Source: Podaxis mareebaensis (lineage: Eukaryota > Basidiomycota > Agaricomycetes > Agaricales > Agaricaceae). Taken from it: DNA of 64,000 bases. Location: the NCBI GenBank assembly GCA_018524725.1, contig JAEUWP010000207.1:372001-436000 (forward strand), read 5' to 3'. A program made the translations under genes and the position numbers. The notes beneath the pieces were generated by a model. That model was not told the origin of the DNA and did no database searches. It saw only the letters and a program-made list of their open reading frames with translations. The number at the start of each line of letters is the position of its first letter. Positions within the stretch are counted from its first letter, which is position 1. This document shows positions 56,833 through 64,000 of the stretch, piece after piece.

Positions 56833-59610
56833 CTAGTCATCATGGCTCTCGTCGGTGGTAGTGACCTTCAAAGAGGGAGTTCCGGGTCCGTGTATCCCTG
56901 CATTTTGGAGTGATTCTCGTAGGTTGCAAATCCAAGTATTGCGACGTCGGGCTGAGGACAGTGGCGCATCAATCTTTGGAGGCTCAGGGATTGGCGATAG
57001 GAGCTCACCTCTAATCTGGGCATCATCTTCCCAGTTGTTATTGTACTTGATCTCCATCCCCAAGACGAGTTTCTGATCCTGATATGAAAGTTCTGGGACG
57101 GCGTCAACGTACGTTGTATAGAGAGGGAGTAGGATCACCTTTGATGACCACCTCGAAATCATCCCTATAGTCCTTTGGCCTTGCTTTCAGGAAAGTAATC
57201 ATGTTCTGTTTGAAGTCTTCCAGCTGAGCTTCAGTCGTGTGGTCGCTGACTTCAATAACGAAGGGTTCGGAAGTCTAACGGGCGAAATAAGGAAAGTAAG
57301 AGGGGAGACAACAGGTGAACTCACTGCTGGACTTCTGCGAAGGTTGTGGATAAACTGGCAGAGACAAGTTATTACGGAATCAAAGGCTGACTTTAAGGAC
57401 CCACCAAAGTGTTCAGTAAACTGTTTGGGGCCTGAACCTGGACAGAATCGTCATCGTAGAAGACGGTACTCAGGAGCCTCATCTCTACAACTGTGTATCT
57501 TTTTCCATTGATAATGACTTTATCTTCGACGTCGAATGGGTGTTTGCTGAAGAGGAATATGACACTCGCCAGAACTTCTGCCGCGGTATCACGAAGAAGC
57601 CAACTTGTACCTTGGAAGGCTCATTGGAGTTGTGGAGTAAAAAGCGGAAAGGATCACTTACCGACAAAGGCAGAACCGGCACCAACAATAAGGGTTTTGA
57701 ATTCCGCTTCCTGATAATTTATGAACGATTCATGCAGAAAAATTATCAAGGATGAAAATATCCCACCAATGCAACGGCGAAAATGAGGGTGCTGCCCACA
57801 GCCCAGAATAGCATAAGCAAATCGTCGAGGCGACCCACGACATTTTGCAAATCGTTCATCGTCTCCTCTAATCGACGTTGTTCAGCATGGAGATCCCTAT
57901 CACAAACTCAGCGTTGGCCTCTGGATAGAGGGTTCTTCAACTCACGAGCATCTGGTCGTAAACTCTTCTTCCTTGATCGACGGCAGTTGAGAAAGACCAC
58001 CCGTTAACACCTTCCAGATATCGTCTGCTGTTATGCCCGTACAGTTTTTGGGTATGATATTCTGATTACTGGCGAGTCGATCTTCGATAATGGATTTCTG
58101 AATTGTGACTGGCCTATTGGCGACAGCCTGACTAGACTCAGGACGGTTGGTTAGTCCTTGCCAAATGTCCTTCGCTAGCTGAGAAGAGTTATGTATTAGC
58201 ACAGGTTACCAAAGCAAGCGTGTAGCAAACCTCTTGCATCTTGCGTGAACCATTCCGATGGAAAGCCTTGCCGACGGCATCGTCCTCAGCTACTTTGCTG
58301 GTTCCAAAAATCTGCCCAGTGACGTCGGTGAATGCAGTCTGCAGTCTTGACGTTGGTGCACGATCGATGAGGCGATGGTGATAATCGAAATGTTGGTCGT
58401 TGGATAAGGAAATATACGTGGTATTCGACCACGAAGAGGCGAAGCGGCTGTGTTTCTTTTGGGACGAGCCGCGTTTAGCACTTGACACAGTGTTTCCTCC
58501 AAAAAGAGAAAATAACACTTTGAATGCCTTGACGGCCTCTTTCTGAGCATTAATACGCCCTAAGAGTAGCGGTATCAGCCATATATATTGAAAAGGACGA
58601 ACGAGGAAACCAACTTTGGTACGATCGTTCGTGGAATTTCATGGCGATCCATTGGACAGAAACCTTTTCCATGAACAGAATTACAGCAACGCAAGCGAGC
58701 CCAAAAAGGAGCCTGCCACCTAGATTAATGGCACGCACACTCCTACTACTCGGATCCTCTTCCCTTTGCCGATCAGCAACGAGAGGGACCCAAGTGATCC
58801 AGAGAGCTGCAGTCCAGGCAACAAGGGCAAGGTACCCATGGAGGTATTCCAGCCAGTTGACATATCGTTTGAGCTTGTAGATTTGGAACCCGTGCACGAA
58901 TAGTAATAAGGCTCGATGCCAGATCCACCTAAAAATAGGCTGAGAACGACTGACCTGCAAGCAAGGTAGTAGACTTACGAGAAAACCAACGCGAACCACC
59001 ACCCTGTTCGTTATAAGTACAGTATCGGAAGGTAAATAGTACTGATAGCGCACCTGCCCAAAGAATAGAAAGCCAAATACTCCAGAAAAGCAGCTTGACA
59101 CCCCAGACCTGAGCAAACCGATGAATGGTTCAAAGAATTTACTCGAAAATCAATGAGCTCACCCTTGCTCCAGGAAACTTCGTCCACGCGAGGATAGCTG
59201 GAATCCAGCACGCTCCGAGTCCGAGAAAGACGAGTATAAACCATTTCTTGCTGGGTTTCTACGTGGTGGATGAACAAACAGTACCAAAAAGGAAACACTA
59301 AGTTTAAGTCCATGATAACGTTAGAACCAAACAGGTGACCCACCCAGTGTTTCTTCAGAATTCGATGTCTCATACCGCTGGTCAGGTTGTTCCTATCTTT
59401 ACTGCTCATCTTCTCAGGCTCCGAATTCAAGACAGGCTGCGCAGGGGATAGGTCAAGTTCCTTTTCATCTTCGCTGAACTCGGACAAAGGGCGTGTCTGC
59501 CCTTTCTCAAGATCCAGGAGCTTAGAGGACTGCCTCGATGTCGAGCCCACATCATCGTCGTTCCTGCCTACCATATGCGGTCGCCTAGGCTGGGGGCTCT
59601 GGTTCGACAT
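56833..59610 (-). CDS. MscS-family mechanosensitive channel, paralog 2
   Basis: A second channel of the same type as 50997-54486. The start MSNQSPQPRRPHMVGRNDDD at 59610 is followed by a charged N-tail. Membrane segments are read in several exons (LEYLAFYSLGRCAIS region in one frame, HGYLALVAWTAALWITWVPL, INLGGRLLFGLACVAVILFM). The landmark VSVQWIAMKFHERSY matches paralog 1. The loop equivalent to the EF-hand reads NIIPKNCTGITADDIWKVL and lacks the DxDxNG pattern. The pore domain has ETMNDLQNVVGRLDDLLMLF, AEVLASVIFLFSKHPFDVED and KVIINGKRYTVVEMRLL, then STVFYDDDSVQVQAPNSLLN. The C-terminus NTWICNLRESLQNAGIHGPG parallels [20 protein letters not shown] of paralog 1. About fifteen exons. The C-terminal tail is shorter. 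The transmembrane exons need transcript support. Confidence 0.8.
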
Positions 59611-61026
59611 CTTCCTAGAACTGGCTTCCAGGTCTTTAAGTCTTACTGTGTCCGACTTGAGAGAGGCGAGATGTGCGTACCGGCAGTCAAGCTCGAAGGA
59701 AGGAGTCTAAACGGAAGAGAAACAATGAGTACAACAGGAGGAAAGTGTATTTATCTCCCTCATGTCGCGGGCGTTCATCGGGAATCTCTGTCACGAATGG
59801 ACCAAACACGTTCCATTCTAAGCGATATGGGTAGCATAGACAGCCCGTGATCCCGCCGCTTTGTTGTCGTTATTACTCACACGGCAACGAGACGGCGCTT
59901 GTCGAAAATAGCACTAGCGCCCATTTCACGACTTCTATCGAGAACCGGCAGCCACACCTTGGTGCAAGTTACCCTCAAACATGGGCCAGGTGGGAGGCAC
60001 CCAAACGAGGCAGAAGCTCGCAGCCGTGGTAGAGGACCAGCTGGATTTCTGTTTCTCTGAATCCCGCACCACTTCAGTACTCAAACGCCACCTTACTAAC
60101 CAATTTAGGAGCTTAGGGCTCTCACAAAGGCCATTTGACAGGAAATATGTCGATCAAGATAGATGAAACTTCGAAGAGGCTTCCACATCCAGCTCCTTCC
60201 AGCACCTTACCTGCCTTCGATCAACATGCATCCTGTCTTCGAATATTGGGCGTTCGAGAAGCTTCCCTATCGCAGGATCGCTACCCCTACTGGCCAGCAT
60301 CACAGGCTAGGCCTTACTCTACGTTTGGCTAATCAATGCCGCATTCTAATCTAAGCTTTTGCGTCGTTCAAATTGGGTACTGCGGAAGGCGTGCAAGCCG
60401 AGAAAATCATTGGGAAGCCTGCCATAAGGTAAAAATTCGGAAAATCCACCTCCTGGGAGCGAATGGACTCAACAACTGTCGAAATGCAACGCGGTATGTA
60501 AATGGTTTCTGTATTCATGTAGCCATTGTTGATTTTCACGAATGCCGTCAGGACCCCATGTGTAACACGCAGTCAGTTTAATGCGCGATGTTTGTGTGAT
60601 GGATTTGTTGGTGATCTGTGCTATCAGCATTCAAGGTGCTTTGCTGAACGGTGAATAAGATACATAATACCGATTCCGACGGGTCCGACTAGCGTTAGAC
60701 TCCCGTTTGGTATCTTCGATCATCTGGTGCACATGAAGCGATTGATTAATGCTGAACTTGGAACATTGAGCGCGTCGATTCATATATCGGAGAATCTCGC
60801 ATGAGTCCGAGGCATATGCATACCCTTTTGGCTCGGCATAGCGAAATGAATGGCACTATCCAAAGCGTATCCCACACCAAGGGCACGTCTTATTCAGGCC
60901 AGTATTCAACCGTTTGGTGAGAGAACTTGATATGTGCTCAATTCCCGACTGATTCCCAAGGCATCCATTCCCTCATTGTATGAGCGCCGAGTACACGAAT
61001 CCATTCGAACTCTTGTTAGAGGATAT
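59611..61026. other. Gene-free spacer
   Basis: About 1.4 kb upstream of MscS paralog 2. Short frames (60135-60332, 60336-60581) show no family resemblance. No RNA gene or repeat beyond the MITE remnant at its right end was recognised. Confidence 0.35.
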
Positions 61027-61100
61027 TCTCAGCGGAAACTGAATTGAAACTGAATTGCTCCACACCTAAAATCTCGCTGAAAACGGTTTGCAAATATGCT
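61027..61100. mobile_element. Truncated second copy of the 106-bp MITE, opposite orientation
   Basis: TTCTCAGCGGAAACTG through CGGTTTGCAAATATGCT matches the reverse complement of 20379-20484 over about 74 bp with about four substitutions. Its right terminal repeat is nearly complete, but the left one is gone (only TTAGAG-like sequence precedes it near 61016-61021). It lies 80 bp from the 792-bp inverted-repeat element. Confidence 0.75.
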
Positions 61101-61179
61101 ATTCCATAAAAGCGAGGGTCTACATTCTCGGGATCACTACTAAGTGCTATACACTTAGGGTGCTGCACCACATGTTCTA

Positions 61180-61971
61180 CAGTCACCTCTCTCTTAACCC
61201 ATGTCTCTAATAACATATACTCTCCAATAACCCATAGATTTTTCCTTCCACCGAGTTGATATGCGGGGGTTCCACGCCCATAACCCATAGCTTTACATAC
61301 CCCATAACCATAGGTCGTTCAGGCCAAAAACCCATAGCGCCCATGACATGATACAATAGATTTACATCAAAATATGACCAATGGCGCGACCTTCACGTCC
61401 GACAGAGCAAGTCCCATACGCCAATAATGGTACTGAGCAGCCGAAAAAAGAAAAAAAGTATCAGTGTTTTTTGCGACTGCCTACGCCATGCCACCGAAGC
61501 CAGCCACCCTTCTTGAGACATTGGAAAAGGGCCTGCGCGTTCTCAAACACCAAATGTCATCAGCTCGGAAGACTGCTCCCGGGTCCCAACCGTCCGGATG
61601 CGAAAAAATTACAACTGCAGATGAAGAATCACTCGAAACGGGTATCACTCCCACCACGAACCACTCATTCTCAAGGTCAGTGGAACAGATTTTGGCGAAA
61701 TTCAACCGTCAACTTTGTCTAGAGGAGGTAGAAAACCTAAAAGATACAAGTATCCTTGGCTGTTCCCCCCGAAAAGATGTATAGTGTGCAAGCTACCCCT
61801 TATCTTTTCGCTTATAGGAGCCTTTTTGCATGGTATAGCATGGAAATATTTTTTCTATTTTGAATGAATTTCTTTGGCGCTAAAGACGGACCTCTTTGAT
61901 AACCCATACTCTGTCGTAACCCATAGTTCAACCCTTCCACCGAGGGCTATGGGTTAAGAGAGAGGCGACTG
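61180..61971. mobile_element. 792-bp inverted-repeat element with TA target duplication
   Basis: The left end CAGTCACCTCTCTCTTAACC and CAT (61180-61202) is the near-perfect inverse of the right end, ATGGGTTAAGAGAGAGGCGACTG (61949-61971), one mismatch in 23. TA flanks both sides (61178-61179, 61972-61973), the mark of Tc1/mariner/pogo insertions, whose ends often begin CAG. AACCCATA-like motifs recur inside both ends (for example near 61228, 61281, 61330, 61900 and 61918), and CCTTCCACCGAG is repeated in direct orientation near 61246 and 61933. The centre contains an open frame (61491-61784) with no recognisable transposase domain, so the element is probably non-autonomous. Confidence 0.75.
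61491..61784 (+). CDS. Small ORF inside the 792-bp element, unknown
   Basis: A 97-codon frame (MPPKPATLLETLEKGLRVLK and onward, ending CSPRKDV). The composition is mixed and helix-prone (RSVEQILAKFNRQLCLEEVE). It has no DDE, HTH or zinc motif I can identify. It may be a remnant of the parent element's gene or captured host sequence, or chance. Confidence 0.25.
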   Translation, partial: PPKPATLLETLEKGLRVLKHQMSSARKTAPGSQPSGCEKITTADEESLETGITPTTNHSFSRSVEQILAKFNRQLCLEEVENLKDTSILGCSPRKDV

Positions 61972-61973
61972 TA

Positions 61974-62984
61974 CTCCAATACGCTTATCTGTCCAGCGTC
62001 ATCTGTAGCTCCTTCCGCTACTAAGTTCCGCACTTTCATGGTGTACTCTAGGCCTAATCTACATATCCGCCACTTTACGTGTTCAGACGCCCAAAAAAAA
62101 GCCAGAACCTCCACATGCATCCAATAGAAACACCCCGACCCAAGTGCGATATTTCCAAACGTCATCAGCTACCAACGACAATCATCATGGCGTCATACTT
62201 GGCCTACGCGAGCTTTCAAGAACGTTTGTTTATCTGTTGATCCTGTCTGTTTCCCCAACCCGAACCGAATAACTCGCTTGTGGGCCGTGAGCTAAGCTAG
62301 GCTAAGCTGCAGATATATCAAAACGTTCAAGTTCCGAACTCACAAGTGACGGTTCCTCCGTTCTCCGGCAGGGTTTTTCTCATCTTCGTCATGTCAACAA
62401 TGGGGCGTCAATACATTATACATATCACAAGGACAACAACCCATATGTCCTCTCTGATCGGTTTGTCCGAACAATAAACCGACGCCAAAGGTCCAATCCA
62501 ATGATGCAATGGGCGACGTATTGACGATTAGACTTCAGGCTCTGATGTTCCCGCCCGTGCTAGTGAAGCTGAGATAGTTTGTGCCAGTTTACCTGGGCGT
62601 CTAACTAGTCGACAAGAACCTCCAGCGGTAAACATACGCCCACGCTCAGTGCACTAGCAAATCCAAACAACCCTGACAAACGTCAACCAACTCCCCATCG
62701 CAACCCTCCACTCCCGCATGGAATGGTAATCGTCGCAGAATTTGAAGCCTATGCTTCCGTTTCCTTGTGCTCCGAATGACGGGAGGATGATACCAGCATA
62801 AATCCAATACCACATATTTGCCCACCAAGGGGCAAAAAAAGTAGCAGACCATGCGGGCAAGCGGGGTATAAAATAAAAAAGCCTAGTCTACAGGTGGGTA
62901 TCCATCCATCCAATTCCCATGAATTTTCAAGCGAGGAGTGACGGGATAGTGAACACACGGGAAAAGTTTCCCGAGCAGGAGACG
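61974..62984. other. Gene-free spacer downstream of the syntaxin fragment
   Basis: About 1 kb with no supported gene. It includes a short AGCTAAGCTAGGCTAAGCTG run near 62290-62309 and the likely 3' untranslated region of the minus-strand SNARE gene just below 62984. Confidence 0.35.
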
Positions 62985-63525
62985 TCACCGGATCAACAAT
63001 CTTCCTCCTCCTACTCCTCCAATACCCACCTCGCCAATTCCCGAGATATCCGACGCAGAAGCAGGAGTCGAAAGAAGCGAAGGTGAAGGAGGGGGCGGTG
63101 GAATACTACTGTGCCTCCGTGGCTTGAATATCAGCACCACAATCAGTCCAAAGATAATCAAGAGCAGCAAAAATATGCATTTTCTTCTTCCCGTGTTTCT
63201 TTGATACCTGATAAAGATTCCGAAAGAAGTTAATGACATGCACTAGAACCCGCAGACAAAGATATCACAAGGAAATGACATACGTTTGTGCAATATCCAA
63301 TTCTTTCACGGCCTCCTCCATCCGAACTGCCGTTTGTTCGATATTGTATTCCACGCTATCCAGCAATGTTCCCTGATCGATGACCAACACCGATAGATCC
63401 TTGAATAGCTCCGCCAGTTGCGCTATTGATTTTGCAATCTCCGACAATTCTCTATCACGCGCTTGTAGGTTTGCAGTTTCGGGGTCATGTTGCACCAGGG
63501 AAAGCGACTGGTTCTGCGTGTGTGA
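62985..63525 (-). CDS. TLG2: Tlg2/syntaxin-16 type t-SNARE, C-terminal part only
   Basis: A Qa-SNARE of the trans-Golgi and endosomes. Exon A (63525-63284) encodes a Gln/Ser linker then the SNARE helix: ARDRELSEIAKSIAQLAELF, KDLSVLVIDQGTLLDSVEYN, IEQTAVRMEEAVKELDIAQT. The central glutamine is in VIDQG. Exon B (63207-62985) starts YQRNTGRRKCIFLLLLIIFG with the membrane anchor and continues into a Pro/Ser/Gly tail of about 45 residues. These match Tlg2 closely. Upstream of 63525 the frame meets a stop at about 63573. Bases 63575-64000 show no Habc domain or Tlg2 N-terminus in any frame I checked. Either a long intron carries the rest beyond the window, or the gene is 5'-truncated. Confidence 0.75.
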
Positions 63526-63574
63526 CTGGTGTCCCAGTTGGCAATGAGGATTGGGAAGGGGGAAGATCGATTAT

Positions 63575-64000
63575 AGTGGAGTGCCAAGAAAGTCAAAGAT
63601 GACGATGTAAAGAAGCAAATATCCCCGCATGCGGGGTACGCAAGATAATCAAGGTTACATCCCGAAATCGCGGGGAAGGTAGCGAAAATCGAAACGGGAT
63701 ACCGGAAAAAGGAAGGCATGCGTTGGTTTACATGTCGGTCCAGGAACGAGAGGAGGTCACGAATCGGACGAAATGGCAGGCAAATCAAATGGAAGAATGA
63801 CGATAGGTGGGTTGTGCAATTAAGTCGGGTAAATATGAAGTTGCAAGGCCGGAGAAGAATAACCGTGGGCCGAACGATTGATTAGAGCGAAACGAGGCGG
63901 GTCATGAGATGGGTTGTTGCGTAGTGGGGCCGGAGATTGGAGAGAAGAGGTAGAACGAGGTGAGGGAGAGCCAGCAGAAGGAGCGGAAAAGACGCACAGC
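63575..64000. other. Non-coding or unassigned right edge
   Basis: On the minus strand this would be upstream of the SNARE exon. A 121-codon frame (63788-63423) overlaps the SNARE exon in another frame and has no family match. A CGCATGCG palindrome flanked by CCC/GGG lies at about 63625-63635. Intron, promoter or unrelated sequence cannot be told apart here. Confidence 0.3.

Noticed and set aside
61027..61288. 90-codon minus-strand frame crossing the MITE remnant and the 792-bp element end
   Set aside because: It joins two unrelated repeats and flanking DNA, so it is a chance frame.

Overview
The window is nuclear DNA of a filamentous basidiomycete, almost certainly an Agaricomycete mushroom. 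The genes are split by many short (about 45-65 nt) GT..AG introns with CTRAY-like branch points. Most products are deeply conserved fungal housekeeping proteins, gene spacing is tight, and the accessory stretches carry a decayed kinase-like gene and small TA-flanked inverted-repeat elements. I see no bacterial, viral or organellar segment, no rRNA, tRNA or CRISPR array.

Layout, left to right: an unrecognised, possibly intron-containing minus gene running off the left edge (1-730); ATG27 (717-1827, -); a GH78 alpha-L-rhamnosidase (1992-4449, -) followed upstream by a collapsed GH78 pseudogene (4887-5673, -); an ataxin-3/Josephin deubiquitinase (6020-8016, +); a decayed kinase-like gene (about 8291-10260, +); a PA-TM-RING ubiquitin ligase (11822-14102, -); allantoinase (14225-15930, -) with two GATAAG sites in its promoter; a Yippee-domain protein (16654-17864, +); a 2.8 kb gene-poor stretch holding a 106 bp MITE; a TBC-domain RabGAP (20674-23130, +); an ADCK1/Mcp2-type ABC1 kinase (23335-25741, +); PC4/SUB1 (25901-26473, -) divergent from the giant HECT ligase TOM1/HUWE1 (26777-38698, +); a quinone-oxidoreductase-type MDR enzyme (38983-40404, +); a SANT-domain, RRN5-like protein (40549-42613, -) divergent from the mitochondrial ornithine carrier ORT1 (42966-44386, +); an AMP-forming acyl-CoA ligase (44682-47489, -); RNA polymerase II subunit RPB3 with a GW/WG-rich tail (49279-50734, +); two paralogous MscS channels (50997-54486 and 56833-59610, both -) flanking a small four-helix membrane protein (55829-56368, +); a transposon-rich gap (a truncated MITE copy and a 792 bp TA-flanked inverted-repeat element); and the 3' part of a Tlg2-type syntaxin (62985-63525, -).

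There is no single pathway cluster. Themes that recur are ubiquitin handling (Josephin DUB, PA-TM-RING E3, HECT E3), endomembrane traffic (ATG27, RabGAP, Tlg2), mitochondria (ORT1, Mcp2-like) and nitrogen metabolism (allantoinase, ornithine carrier). The observations I would follow first are the regularly spaced tryptophan tail on RPB3, the two inverted-repeat element families, the mosaic GH78 pseudogene, the decayed kinase-like gene, the GATA and ACGCGT promoter clusters, and the divergence of the EF-hand between the two MscS paralogs. All gene limits and splice sites were read by eye; exon borders not given explicitly are approximate.
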